From: Niastella soli
GTDB lineage: Bacteria; Bacteroidota; Bacteroidia; Chitinophagales; Chitinophagaceae
NCBI RefSeq assembly: GCF_017742245.1
Contig: NZ_JAGHKO010000010.1
Span: 372,001-436,000, forward strand
Direction: 5' to 3'
Length of the DNA stretch: 64,000 nt
Below, piece after piece: positions 44,414 to 53,572 of the stretch. Both the position numbers and the translations under genes were made by a program. Below the pieces are notes generated by a model. The model was not told the origin of the DNA. It did no database searches and saw only the letters and a list, made by a program, of their open reading frames with translations. Position 1 is the stretch's first letter; each line of letters starts with the position of its first letter.

Positions 44414-47404
44414 ATGAGAAAAAAAATCATGCGTTTTTTTTGTTTCCCGCTTGTCAGAAAAACAACCTTGCCAATGCTGGCAGCGCTGATGCTGCTTATG
44501 GCTTTGCCAGCCTTAGCCTTTCAACAACAAGACCGTACAATTAAAGGAAAAGTCACAGATGAGAACAATGCACCGCTTCCCAGTGTAAGCGTTACAGTTC
44601 GTGGAACCAACAAATCAGTTACTACGGATGAGAGTGGAAATTTTGAAATTACGGTTCCTTCAGGCAAAGCTTTTTTGCAGTTTTCTGCGGTTAGCTATGT
44701 AACCAAAGACATTTCTGTTGGTAATCAAACTTCCATCAATACAAAGCTTACACTGCAATCGAAACAATTAAGTGATGTAGTGGTGGTTGGTTATGGTAAA
44801 TCGAGCAAAAGAAATATCACCGGTTCAATAACCAGTATCAATAACGAAAACTTTAACCAGGTAGTAACCGGTTCTCCTACCCAGTTATTACAAGGTAAAG
44901 TAGCGGGCTTGAACATCGCCCGCAGTGGTGACCCCAACAAAACACCTTCTGTTATCCTGCGTGGCCCTTCTACCCTGCGCGATGGCGCCAATGAACCTTT
45001 TTATGTTATAGATGGTGTTCCTGGTGCAAACCTGGAACTGGTAGCGCCTACAGATATCGTTTCCATCGACGTATTGAAAGACGCTTCCTCAACCGCCATT
45101 TACGGGGCCCGTGCTGCTAACGGCGTTATCATGATCACTACCCGCCGGGCAAAACAAGGACAAACCATGCTGTCATACAACCCATACGTTGCCATTGAGA
45201 CCATCTCCAATAAAATTGATATGCTGAGTGGCGATGAGTTAAGGGATTATCTGGGTAAAAACGGACAAAGCCTGGTTTCTCAATACAACGACAGCGGCGC
45301 CAATACCAACTGGCAGGATGAAGTGATGCGCACTGGTGTATCGCACAACCACAACCTGGCTTTTAATGGCGCACAGGGCAATACCCTGTATGGCGCCAGC
45401 ATCAACTATTTCGACAACCAGGGTATTGTAAAGACCACCAACCTGAAGCGGGTGGTAGCCAGAGGTAATATTGAAACAAAGTTCTTTGATGAACGCCTCA
45501 GACTGGCGTTCTCAGCCACTAACAGCACTGCCAAACACCACGACGTTGACCAGGGCGCGCTGTTCGGTAATATGCTTACCTATATGCCCACCGTAAAAGT
45601 GCGCCGCCCCGACGGATCATTTACTGAAGATTTCAGCCGGGGTGGTTACCTGAACCCCGTTGGCATTATCACCAACAACCTTTTTGATTATAAAGAAGAG
45701 AACACTTTACTGAATGGCCTGGCCGAGGTGAGGATCCTGAAAGGGCTGACATATACCCTGAGCCTTTCTCAACAAAAACAACGGCTCGACTCCAGCTTCT
45801 ATAACAACGCATATTCAGGACAGGCGGTAGGCGCAAACGGCAGAGCGCATCGTGGAAGCTATGAGAACACCAAACAGGTAATTGAATCATACTTCAATTA
45901 CGACAAAACGTATGGCGACCATAACTTTAAATTACTGGCTGGTTACTCCTGGCAACAAGATCGCACCGGCGATGGTTTTGGAGCCAATACCCAATATTAC
46001 ACCAATGACCTGCTCAACTACAATAACCTGGCAGTAAGTAATGGCGTGGTAACAGGTACTATTAAATTTGATAATAACATCATTTCTACCCTCCGTCTGA
46101 TCTCTTACTATGCCCGTGTTAACTATCAGTTCAGGGACCGGTATTTATTCCAGGCCTCTTTACGTAAAGATGGTTCTTCTGCATTTGGTAATAACAACCG
46201 CTGGGGTTACTTCCCTACCGTGTCTGCAGGCTGGCGCATTACCCAGGAATCATTCATGGCCGATCAAAAAATATTTGATGACCTGAAACTGAGAGCTGGT
46301 TATGGCGTTTCGGGTAACTCCCTGGGCTTTGATGCGTTTACCGCTATTACCCGTTACGATGCGAGCGGAAGATTTTATAACAATGGATTGTACCTGAATG
46401 GCCTGTTACCCGTAACAAACGAGAACCCTGATCTGAAATGGGAAAGCACTGCCATGACCAACATCGGTCTTGATTTCTCGGTGCTTAAAAACCGGATCAG
46501 CGGTTCTATCGATTATTATATCAAAAATACGTCTGACCTGATCTTCGGTTACCAGGTGCCAAACACCGTATATTTTACAAGCACCATGACCGCGAATGTG
46601 GGTAAAGTAAAAAATACCGGTGTTGAGGTGAACATAAATGCTACCCCGGTTCAAACCAAAGCGTTTACCTGGAACACCACGTTGAATGCTTCACATAACA
46701 AGAATGAAGTGGTTTCCTTATCAAATGGCAGATTCCAGGCTCCTGATTATTACCCCCTTGCTTACCTGGGTGGAAAAGGTCAATCAGGTAACTGGAGCCA
46801 GGTGCTTGTTCAGGGCCAGCCTTTGGGAACATTCAGCCTGTGGCATTATATGGGCAAGAACGATGCAGGTACCAGTACCTTCCTGACCGCCGATGGAAAA
46901 ACCATTGCCAGTCAACCATTGACAACCGATCTTATGATTGCAGGAAATGCCCAGCCGAAAATGCTGTTTGGCTGGAACAACACCTTTACTTATAAGAATT
47001 TCGATCTGAATTTCTTCTTAAGAGGGGTAACCGGCAACAAGATCCTGAACAATACCCTGGCACAATTGAACAGTCCTGCTGATTCAAAAAATAACAACGT
47101 ACCCAAGTTCACGCTGGGTGAAGCATTTATTGACGCCTTTGCTTACCTCACATCAGATCGCTTCCTGGAAAAGGGCGATTATATCCGCATGGATAATGCA
47201 ACGCTGGGTTATTCTATTAAGACTAAGGTTAAAGCTATCAGCAAACTGCGCGTGTATGTTTCCGGCAACAACCTGTTCACGATCACTGGCTATCGTGGTA
47301 TTGATCCTGAGATCAATATCGCTGGTTTAACGCCGGGTATAGATTCTAAAAACTTCTATCCCAAAACAAGATCGATCATCTTTGGCGCCAACATCGTGTT
47401 CTAA
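44414..47404 (+). CDS. SusC-like TonB-linked outer-membrane transporter
   Basis: 996 aa. A long signal peptide ends near LPALAFQQQ. The carboxypeptidase-D-regulatory-like domain spans about 42-118 (IKGKVTDENNAPLPSVSV). The TonB-box/plug region follows (VVVVGYGKSSKRNITGS, SIDVLKDASSTAIYGARAAN), then a 22-strand barrel ending in FGANIVF. It imports oligosaccharides or peptides with its SusD partner 66 bp downstream. No sigma/anti-sigma pair is adjacent. The nutrient is unknown; chitin- or glucan-derived oligomers are possible given the enzymes at 29-41 kb, but no gene links them directly. Confidence 0.95.
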   Translation: MRKKIMRFFCFPLVRKTTLPMLAALMLLMALPALAFQQQDRTIKGKVTDENNAPLPSVSVTVRGTNKSVTTDESGNFEITVPSGKAFLQFSAVSYVTKDISVGNQTSINTKLTLQSKQLSDVVVVGYGKSSKRNITGSITSINNENFNQVVTGSPTQLLQGKVAGLNIARSGDPNKTPSVILRGPSTLRDGANEPFYVIDGVPGANLELVAPTDIVSIDVLKDASSTAIYGARAANGVIMITTRRAKQGQTMLSYNPYVAIETISNKIDMLSGDELRDYLGKNGQSLVSQYNDSGANTNWQDEVMRTGVSHNHNLAFNGAQGNTLYGASINYFDNQGIVKTTNLKRVVARGNIETKFFDERLRLAFSATNSTAKHHDVDQGALFGNMLTYMPTVKVRRPDGSFTEDFSRGGYLNPVGIITNNLFDYKEENTLLNGLAEVRILKGLTYTLSLSQQKQRLDSSFYNNAYSGQAVGANGRAHRGSYENTKQVIESYFNYDKTYGDHNFKLLAGYSWQQDRTGDGFGANTQYYTNDLLNYNNLAVSNGVVTGTIKFDNNIISTLRLISYYARVNYQFRDRYLFQASLRKDGSSAFGNNNRWGYFPTVSAGWRITQESFMADQKIFDDLKLRAGYGVSGNSLGFDAFTAITRYDASGRFYNNGLYLNGLLPVTNENPDLKWESTAMTNIGLDFSVLKNRISGSIDYYIKNTSDLIFGYQVPNTVYFTSTMTANVGKVKNTGVEVNINATPVQTKAFTWNTTLNASHNKNEVVSLSNGRFQAPDYYPLAYLGGKGQSGNWSQVLVQGQPLGTFSLWHYMGKNDAGTSTFLTADGKTIASQPLTTDLMIAGNAQPKMLFGWNNTFTYKNFDLNFFLRGVTGNKILNNTLAQLNSPADSKNNNVPKFTLGEAFIDAFAYLTSDRFLEKGDYIRMDNATLGYSIKTKVKAISKLRVYVSGNNLFTITGYRGIDPEINIAGLTPGIDSKNFYPKTRSIIFGANIVF

Positions 47405-47470
47405 TGTCATGTGCGTTATTATAACTGAATAAAAAAATACGAGATCACACTATCATAAATAATTACCAGT

Positions 47471-49108
47471 ATGAAAAAAATATTGATCGCATTAACAGCT
47501 ATCGTTTTTGTAGCGAGTGCGTGTTCCAAACTGGATGTTACACCGGAGTCACAATATACCCTTGGCAACTTTCCCAAAACGTCACTCGATTATACGGCTT
47601 TAATAGGCCCCATTTATACGCAGCTGGCCAGCAAGTATGCCATTGAATATTTCCGTATGCAGGAACTTACCACCGATGAGGTCATTATTCCCGGCCGCGA
47701 TGGTAACTATGATGACGGTGGACAGTACCGCCAACACCATCACCATCAGTATACCCCCGATCACGCAAACGTAAAAGATGTATGGTCATGGGGATTTGGC
47801 GCCATCAATACCTGCAACCGCGTATTAAGCAACATTGCCAATTCATCTATGGCGGAAAATGACCCAGCCCGCATCTCTTCCACTGCAGAAGTAAAAGCCA
47901 TGCGCGCCTTGTTCTATTTCTTTATGATGGACATTTATGGCAACGTTCCTATCGTTGATACTTTCCCGGTGAACGATTTACCAGCTACTAAAAAAAGAGT
48001 GGAAGTATTTCAATTCATTGAAAAAGAACTGAAAGCGGTCGTTGGCAAGTTACCGGTAAAAGACCCCAACAACCCCATTCCAACATATGCCCACCCTACT
48101 AAAGGAATGGTATATGCCCTGCTGGCAAAAATGTATCTCAACGCTAAAATATACACCGGTACTACAAGATATGCTGAAACAGTGGCCATGTGCGACAGCG
48201 TTATTGCCTCTAAAAAATACTCGCTCGATCCCAGCTATGCGGCTGTTTTTGCACCGGATAATGGTCCCAATACCACAGAGACTATTTTCGCTATACCTTA
48301 CGATCCCTTACTGTTGGATGGCAACCAGTTTACCCGCCATGGCTTTATGGCTTATATGTACCCGGTATATGGCGTGCCCAACAACCTGAGTATCTCTATG
48401 AGCACCACACCCGGCTTTTACGACAAGTTCAACCTGCCTGGTGATGAGCGTACCAACACCTGGCTGGTAGGTAAACAGACTTACAAGGATGGAACCCCCT
48501 TTACCATTAAGATCACGAAGAAAGACCTGAATGCCAGCTATTCTGGCCCTGCTGGCGATACAATCTGGCAATTGGAGATCACCAAAACCATCAAAATGAC
48601 TGGCAAAAAGCCTTTCGATGTGGGTAATGATTACCTGGCCCGTTGTATGGGTATCCGTTCTATCAAGTATTATCCCGACAGGGCTACTACCGCGCTTACC
48701 CGCATGAGTGGTAATGATATGCCGATCTTCCGCCTGGCAGATATTTATTTAATGAAAGCGGAAGCCATTTTGAATGGCGCTGCTGCTACCACCGTAAATG
48801 GTGAAATGCAGGACGCGGCAACATTGGTAAGTAAAGTGCGTGCCCGCGCTAAAGCGCCCACAGTTACCACTGTTACCCTTGACGAGCTGCTCGATGAGCG
48901 TGCCCGTGAATTGTACTGGGAGAACTGGCGCCGTAACGACCTGATCCGTTTTGGTAAATATGAAACAGAATATGCCATCCCCGGTGATGTGGCCACTCCC
49001 GGGTACGATAACCCGCATATGAGCCAGGATCTCCGCAGACAGCTCTTCCCTATTCCAAACTCGGAAAGAAAGCTGAACACCAATCTGGCCCAGAACGATG
49101 GGTATTAA
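47471..49108 (+). CDS. SusD/RagB-like nutrient-binding lipoprotein
   Basis: 545 aa. The lipoprotein leader is MKKILIALTAIVFVASAC with the lipid-modified C18. TPR-like helices are recognisable (VKAMRALFYFFMMDIYGNVP) as well as the SusD C-terminal pattern (LLDERARELYWENWRRNDLI, RFGKYE). It caps the SusC barrel on the cell surface and captures the ligand. Length and spacing to SusC are typical. A terminator follows at 49143-49177. Confidence 0.95.
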   Translation: MKKILIALTAIVFVASACSKLDVTPESQYTLGNFPKTSLDYTALIGPIYTQLASKYAIEYFRMQELTTDEVIIPGRDGNYDDGGQYRQHHHHQYTPDHANVKDVWSWGFGAINTCNRVLSNIANSSMAENDPARISSTAEVKAMRALFYFFMMDIYGNVPIVDTFPVNDLPATKKRVEVFQFIEKELKAVVGKLPVKDPNNPIPTYAHPTKGMVYALLAKMYLNAKIYTGTTRYAETVAMCDSVIASKKYSLDPSYAAVFAPDNGPNTTETIFAIPYDPLLLDGNQFTRHGFMAYMYPVYGVPNNLSISMSTTPGFYDKFNLPGDERTNTWLVGKQTYKDGTPFTIKITKKDLNASYSGPAGDTIWQLEITKTIKMTGKKPFDVGNDYLARCMGIRSIKYYPDRATTALTRMSGNDMPIFRLADIYLMKAEAILNGAAATTVNGEMQDAATLVSKVRARAKAPTVTTVTLDELLDERARELYWENWRRNDLIRFGKYETEYAIPGDVATPGYDNPHMSQDLRRQLFPIPNSERKLNTNLAQNDGY

Positions 49109-49142
49109 TAATTACAACCGCTTATAAAGTAAGCATTTAGTG

Positions 49143-49177
49143 AATCCCGCCCCGGTTACACCGGAGCGGGATTTTTG
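49143..49177 (+). terminator. Rho-independent terminator after SusD
   Basis: ATCCCGCCCCGG-ttaca-CCGGAGCGGGAT forms a 12-bp stem with one mismatch, and TTTTTG follows. Confidence 0.9.
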
Positions 49178-49263
49178 TTTCCGGCAAGTACGAACAGTCG
49201 ATAAGGCCTCAGAAACCAAATAATGTCTATATCTCAACAACCAAAGACCAATCAGGGAGATTA

Positions 49264-49341
49264 CAGGGACTTCACAGGGACTATCTCCCTGTGAGGTCCC
49301 TGTGAGGTCCTTGTGAGGTCCCTGTTAGGTCCCTGTGAGGT
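49264..49341. repeat. 11-bp tandem array with inverted leading units
   Basis: Five head-to-tail copies of ccctgtgaggt (with ccttgtgaggt and ccctgttaggt variants) run from 49287 to 49341. They are preceded by two inverted copies (acagggacttc, acagggac). The layout matches the unrelated array at 2147-2205. Confidence 0.85.
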
Positions 49342-49390
49342 CATAAAAAGACCATAAATTAGCCCTTCCCTTTCCCACCATGGGACCACA

Positions 49391-49474
49391 ATGTCTTTAC
49401 AAGCTGGAAAGCTTCATAATATCCTGATTATGAGCTTGGTATTTGCTGCATTCTTCCTTATCTTCAGTAAATGA
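49391..49474 (+). CDS. 27-aa membrane peptide overlapping the NCS2 permease start
   Basis: ATG at 49391, TGA at 49472-49474. The peptide MSLQAGKLHNILIMSLVFAA continues FFLIFSK, a single TM-length hydrophobic run. Its stop overlaps the permease start as ATGA, the usual layout for translational coupling. The permease frame has a TAA directly before its ATG, so the permease start is fixed. Translation is not proven, and no family is recognised. Confidence 0.4.
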   Translation: MSLQAGKLHNILIMSLVFAAFFLIFSK

Positions 49475-50772
49475 CTGCCACCGACCTCACTAAAAACAAC
49501 AGCAACCGCAGCACCGAGATCATTGCGGGGATCTCCTCCTTTCTGGCCACCTCCTATATTATTGTAGTGAACCCTTCGGTGCTCAGTCAGGCAGGGATGC
49601 CCTTTAGCGGTGTGCTTACGGCTACTGTACTGGTGTCGTTTTTCAGTAGCCTGATGATGGGTTGGTATGCCAAAAACCCGGTACTGGTAGCGCCAGGCAT
49701 GGGGCTTAATGCCTTTTTTACTTTCTCGGCGGTAATAGGGATGAAGGTCCCCTGGCAGGTAGCTTTAGGCGCGGTGTTTTGGAGTGGGGTTCTATTTTTA
49801 TTGCTTTCCGCTTTTAATGTCCGCACTTATATTGTACGCGCCATACCCCGGCCATTGCGTTATGCCATTGCCGCAGGCATTGGTCTATTTATAACGCTTA
49901 TTGGATTTGTAAATGCCGGATTCATTGTACACAATCCCGCTACTATTGTAGGTATTGGGAAATTGCATCCGGCCCTGCTTACTTTTCTCGCGGGGCTATT
50001 ATTCACCGCCATCCTGGTAACGCGACAGGTAAAAGGCGCTATTTTGATTGGAATTGTTTTCACCACATTGGCCGCGTTCCCATTGGGCCGTTGGTGGGCA
50101 ATGGGTACACCACCCCTCATTTCCTGGAAAGGACTTTTTGCTGCGCCAGACTTTAGTTTACTGTTGAAACTTGACCTTATTCATTCGCTGCAATGGTCGG
50201 TTGTGCCGGTGATCTTTGCTTTTGTATTTACCGATATGTTCGACAGCCTTTCCACCCTCGTGGGTTTATCCGAAGCAGCCAACCTGTTAGATGAAAATGG
50301 CGAACCCCGCAACATAAAACGCGCATTGGTAACTGATGCCATGGCCACTACCATTGCAGGACTGGTGGGCAGCAGTCCGGGCACCGCTTATATTGAATCT
50401 GCCGTTGGGATAAAAGAAGGAGGGAGAACCGGGCTTACCGCCATTACCGGCGCGTTGTTATTCCTGCCTTTTCTATTTTTAGCCCCTTTACTATCGGTTG
50501 TGCCGGCTATTGCCACCGCGCCCGCATTGGTGTTAGTAGGGGTGTTTATGGTGCAACCGGTTACAAAAATAAACTGGACACATTTAGATGAAGCCATACC
50601 TGCCTTTCTCGCTATGGTCATCATCCCCTTCTCCTACAGTATAACGCAAGGCATCATTTGGGGTTTTCTTAGCTGGACTGCCATTAAACTTATTATGGGA
50701 AAGACACAGGATTTAAGTGTTGCGTTGTTGGTGATTGATGCGTTTGCAATACTGGCATTGGTCCTAGAATAG
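49471..50772 (+). CDS. NCS2 family purine permease (AzgA/PbuG-like)
   Basis: 433 aa with about 12-14 membrane helices. Family motifs are ATSYIIVVNPSVLSQAGMP, APGMGLNAFFTF (TM3 region), VFTDMFDSLSTLVGLSE and GLVGSSPGTAYIESAVGIKE (TM10 region). The AzgA/PbuG group imports adenine, guanine or hypoxanthine by proton symport at the inner membrane. The start ATG at 49471 overlaps the stop of an upstream 27-codon frame. Exact substrate preference is not readable. Confidence 0.93.
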   Translation: MTATDLTKNNSNRSTEIIAGISSFLATSYIIVVNPSVLSQAGMPFSGVLTATVLVSFFSSLMMGWYAKNPVLVAPGMGLNAFFTFSAVIGMKVPWQVALGAVFWSGVLFLLLSAFNVRTYIVRAIPRPLRYAIAAGIGLFITLIGFVNAGFIVHNPATIVGIGKLHPALLTFLAGLLFTAILVTRQVKGAILIGIVFTTLAAFPLGRWWAMGTPPLISWKGLFAAPDFSLLLKLDLIHSLQWSVVPVIFAFVFTDMFDSLSTLVGLSEAANLLDENGEPRNIKRALVTDAMATTIAGLVGSSPGTAYIESAVGIKEGGRTGLTAITGALLFLPFLFLAPLLSVVPAIATAPALVLVGVFMVQPVTKINWTHLDEAIPAFLAMVIIPFSYSITQGIIWGFLSWTAIKLIMGKTQDLSVALLVIDAFAILALVLE

Positions 50773-50831
50773 CTTACTGTGTTACATTACAACCCACCTC
50801 ACAAGCTACTTAAAAAACAATAGTCCATTAT

Positions 50832-50863
50832 TTTGGTGGACTTATAAAAAAACAGTAAACTTG
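50832..50863 (+). promoter_or_regulatory. Putative promoter of the poly-Cys leader and hydroxylase unit
   Basis: TTTG (50832-50835), a 20-nt spacer, then TAAACTTG (50856-50863), one mismatch from TAnnTTTG. Small dyads overlap it (GTCCA...TGGAC, ACAGT...ACTGT). Transcription would start about 70 bp before the 17-codon frame. Confidence 0.45.
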
Positions 50864-50941
50864 TACTGTCAAATAACACCTATTTACATAACCGGAACCC
50901 TAACCCGGTAAGCTGCTTTTGTCAGCACGAAATATTTTATA

Positions 50942-50995
50942 ATGTATATAGCAGGGCATATCAATTTTGGTTGTTGTTGTAACAACTGCTGCTGA
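50942..50995 (+). CDS. Putative cysteine-rich leader peptide, 17 aa
   Basis: ATG at 50942 and TGA at 50993-50995 encode MYIAGHINFGCCCNNCC. Five of the last seven residues are cysteine. The codon run TGT TGT TGT AAC AAC TGC TGC contains the dyad GTTGTT-GT-AACAAC, so ribosome position could affect RNA folding. Short frames with Cys runs act as cysteine-responsive attenuators in mycobacteria; I know of no described Bacteroidota case with this sequence. It lies about 94 bp before a 41-aa membrane peptide gene and 235 bp before a fatty-acid hydroxylase gene. Confidence 0.45.
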   Translation: MYIAGHINFGCCCNNCC

Positions 50996-51088
50996 TCTCC
51001 ACGATTGCTGCATCTTTCTTGCTATTCGACACTTTCTGACAGCTACCACCTTTCGTAGAACATTTTTCAAAACCATAAACTATTAACC

Positions 51089-51214
51089 ATGACCACAACA
51101 GATGTAATTATTCTTTCAAAAAAGATTGCCGTTGGCATCCTCATCTTTCTTATACCACTAACAATTATTGCCGGCGGTCTCTGGCTCGCTAACACTTTTC
51201 TCATTAATCGATAA
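51089..51214 (+). CDS. Small single-pass membrane protein, 41 aa
   Basis: ATG at 51089, TAA at 51212. A polar N-terminus (MTTTDVIILSKK) precedes one TM helix (IAVGILIFLIPLTIIAGGLW) and a short tail (LANTFLINR). The hydroxylase gene starts 15 bp downstream, so the two are probably co-transcribed. It could be a small subunit or stabiliser of that enzyme; this is inference from position. Confidence 0.6.
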   Translation: MTTTDVIILSKKIAVGILIFLIPLTIIAGGLWLANTFLINR

Positions 51215-51229
51215 CCAAACTATTATACA

Positions 51230-52300
51230 ATGAAACCAACTTACACGTTATCACAAAAAATAACCCGCGATGGGTTGATCAGCATATTAATATATGCACT
51301 ACCCATTGTATTGATGTTCCTTACCTTTTATGCAATCGGCTCCCGCCCCTGGGAACAACATGGTACGGCCGTATTGCCATTTAAAGCGCCACACTTCCTG
51401 GAAGCAATATTTAAAAACCTCACCACCTGGGGACTACCCGTAATTATGATCATACTGGGCATTGTTGAGTTTGCGGCAGGACTATATGAAAACAAATGGA
51501 CAAAGAATGAACGCATACTGGACATCGTGTGTTTCATTGCGCCCAAATTGGTCATCCGTCCGCTCATTGCTTATTTTGGCTTGAAGGTGCTGCCCATCCT
51601 ATTACCCGGTAGTAAAGATGCATTTGCCTGGATCCCTTTTTGGTGGGGCTTTTTTATTATTGCCATAGCAGATGACCTAACTCAATACTGGTATCATCGC
51701 CTGCATCACCAGTTGCCGTTCTTGTGGCGATTCCATCGTACGCACCATTCTGCGCCTTATATGGGTATGGCAATGGCAAGCCGGCAAAACGTGATCTATA
51801 CCATTTTCTTTTCGCAGATCTATTTAACCACGTCCCTCACCTATTTAGGACTCGGTTACTCCGCCCTGTTTGTAACAGGAATAAAGTCGTTGATCACTAC
51901 AGGTGCGCATTCCAGCATTCCCTGGGATAAACCTTTCTATACCATCAAATGGTTAAAGCCAGTTGGTTGGGTGCTGGAACGACTTATCTCTACTCCGGCT
52001 ACCCACCATGCGCATCATGCCGATAGCAATGATGATGGCATTGGTCATTACAAAGGGAATTTTGGCAACATGTTCTTTTTGTGGGATGTGATCTTTAAAA
52101 CCGGGATCATCACGCGTCAGTATCCCCAATCATACGGATTGAAACATTATAAACAGGAAGAATGGTATGCGCAATTCCTATGGCCATTTTTTAAATCGAA
52201 GAAAGAAGGGAGTGAATTGGCGGCTAATGGACCAGCCGTTGGTGACGAACTTCCTGAAAGCATAGCACCGAATATTCTTGGTTCTCCCCTTAAAGTATAA
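51230..52300 (+). CDS. Fatty acid hydroxylase/sterol desaturase superfamily membrane enzyme
   Basis: 356 aa with four or more TM helices. The di-iron histidine boxes are HRLHH (156-160), HRTHH (169-173) and the later THHAHHAD (about 257-264), the FA_hydroxylase pattern. The enzyme should introduce a hydroxyl group or double bond into a lipid acyl chain using O2. Bacteroidota sphingolipids and sulfonolipids are plausible substrates; neither is shown by the sequence. It follows a 41-aa membrane peptide and a cysteine-rich leader frame. Confidence 0.92.
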   Translation: MKPTYTLSQKITRDGLISILIYALPIVLMFLTFYAIGSRPWEQHGTAVLPFKAPHFLEAIFKNLTTWGLPVIMIILGIVEFAAGLYENKWTKNERILDIVCFIAPKLVIRPLIAYFGLKVLPILLPGSKDAFAWIPFWWGFFIIAIADDLTQYWYHRLHHQLPFLWRFHRTHHSAPYMGMAMASRQNVIYTIFFSQIYLTTSLTYLGLGYSALFVTGIKSLITTGAHSSIPWDKPFYTIKWLKPVGWVLERLISTPATHHAHHADSNDDGIGHYKGNFGNMFFLWDVIFKTGIITRQYPQSYGLKHYKQEEWYAQFLWPFFKSKKEGSELAANGPAVGDELPESIAPNILGSPLKV

Positions 52301-52471
52301 AGTCCGTTTCTCGTTTCTAAGTTCCGTTGTGACCGTCCCCTCCCCTGCCTGTTTAGCAAAGTTCAGGTGGGGGTCTTTGGGCGGTTCCAGATGGTGAGTA
52401 GTGAGTGGGCTCGCGTTTATTTAGATTAATAACTATCTTGCGTCTCCAAAAATCAATTGCCGATTGCATCT

Positions 52472-53203
52472 TTATTCTTCCAGTTGAAATACTTTAAACT
52501 TACTTATTTCCTGATGCGATTTAGTGCTACGGAAGCCAAAATAACCTTCTTCTAAAGGCTCAGGGTCATTATACGAGAAATAACATTGCCCATCTACCCA
52601 ATACGAAATGTTCCCATTCTTTACTACAATTGCAATGTGATAAATTTTATTGGCTTGTAATAAATGGACTGAATCAGAATACTCCTGCAACAGTTTTCTT
52701 TCTCCATTGCCTTTATATTTCCTGAACCGGGTTGTGCGGTTCGTATTACCACCCATACCCACATAGTACATTTGCAACGAATCGTATGACTCCAGGATCC
52801 CATTACGGGTAAACAGCTTTTCATTCCGCGGGTCTTTAGCCATCCAGAAATTGTTGAGATCAGATAAGCGGTCATTTACCCCCCCGGCTACCACTACTTC
52901 CCGGTCATACTCAATTCGAATGTTCTTTTTCAGCAATTCATTTAACCAAACTGTTACGCCACCTTTGGTATTTAACACCAACTTCCCGTTTTGTGTATGC
53001 ACAGATGAATTTTCTTCTGGGGCCATCTCTACGAACCAGCGGTGGACGTCGATTGGATTTGAGAAATTATCTGAATATAACAAGGTGCCGCCCGTTAGTA
53101 AACTGATAGTTGCTTGTTGTGGCTGTTGCGCAATTGTTATTGTTGTTAAAAAGACAAACAAGCCAATAAATGTAATGGCCAGGGATATATTTCTTTTTTT
53201 CAT
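52472..53203 (-). CDS. DUF6250-like secreted protein (concanavalin-type beta-sandwich)
   Basis: 243 aa with a hydrophobic leader (ITFIGLFVFLTTITIAQQ). Recognisable segments are LLYSDNFSN, VTVWLNELLKKNIRIEYD, RLSDLNNFWMAKDPRNE, YYVGMGGNTNRTTRFRKY and YHIAIVVKNGNISYWVDGQ. These match DUF6250 proteins, which usually sit in polysaccharide-use clusters and may bind or cut glycans. It has no T9SS tail. The gene is convergent with the hydroxylase gene and monocistronic. Catalytic function is unknown. Confidence 0.75.
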   Translation of the reverse strand: MKKRNISLAITFIGLFVFLTTITIAQQPQQATISLLTGGTLLYSDNFSNPIDVHRWFVEMAPEENSSVHTQNGKLVLNTKGGVTVWLNELLKKNIRIEYDREVVVAGGVNDRLSDLNNFWMAKDPRNEKLFTRNGILESYDSLQMYYVGMGGNTNRTTRFRKYKGNGERKLLQEYSDSVHLLQANKIYHIAIVVKNGNISYWVDGQCYFSYNDPEPLEEGYFGFRSTKSHQEISKFKVFQLEE

Positions 53204-53572
53204 AACACAGCAAGCGTTTGATAGTTAATTTCTACAAGAAAATTAGCTTACTATACGAAAACGCCATCCTGTACTACCCTGAGATTATTGAGCAATATTT
53301 ATTAGTATTTAATGGCTTAATGCTTTGACTATATTGTATATCCTACTAAATTTGTAGGGTATTAAGATCATTAACAATTGTAAGCTCTTTGTTATTATAT
53401 CCCCAAAGTAACATCCTGGCACGCTTTTTTAATAATAGTGGCCATTAAACAAAACAGCGTAATTCAAACAAATTGGATTAGCTTTTCATGGTAATTATTA
53501 ATAATATCATAATCACCTATTAACAATCTGGGATCAAATAATTCATTTATTTCAAACCTTTAAATAGTCTAT
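53204..53572. other. AT-rich region between divergent genes
   Basis: 369 bp without a visible gene. It contains one good promoter match at 53324-53354 for the GhoS-like gene; I see nothing else. Confidence 0.5.
53324..53354 (+). promoter_or_regulatory. Bacteroidota-type promoter for the GhoS-like gene
   Basis: TTTG (53324-53327), a 19-nt spacer and TAAATTTG (53347-53354) match the -33/-7 consensus exactly. The start codon is about 218 bp downstream, so a long 5' UTR is implied. Confidence 0.55.
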
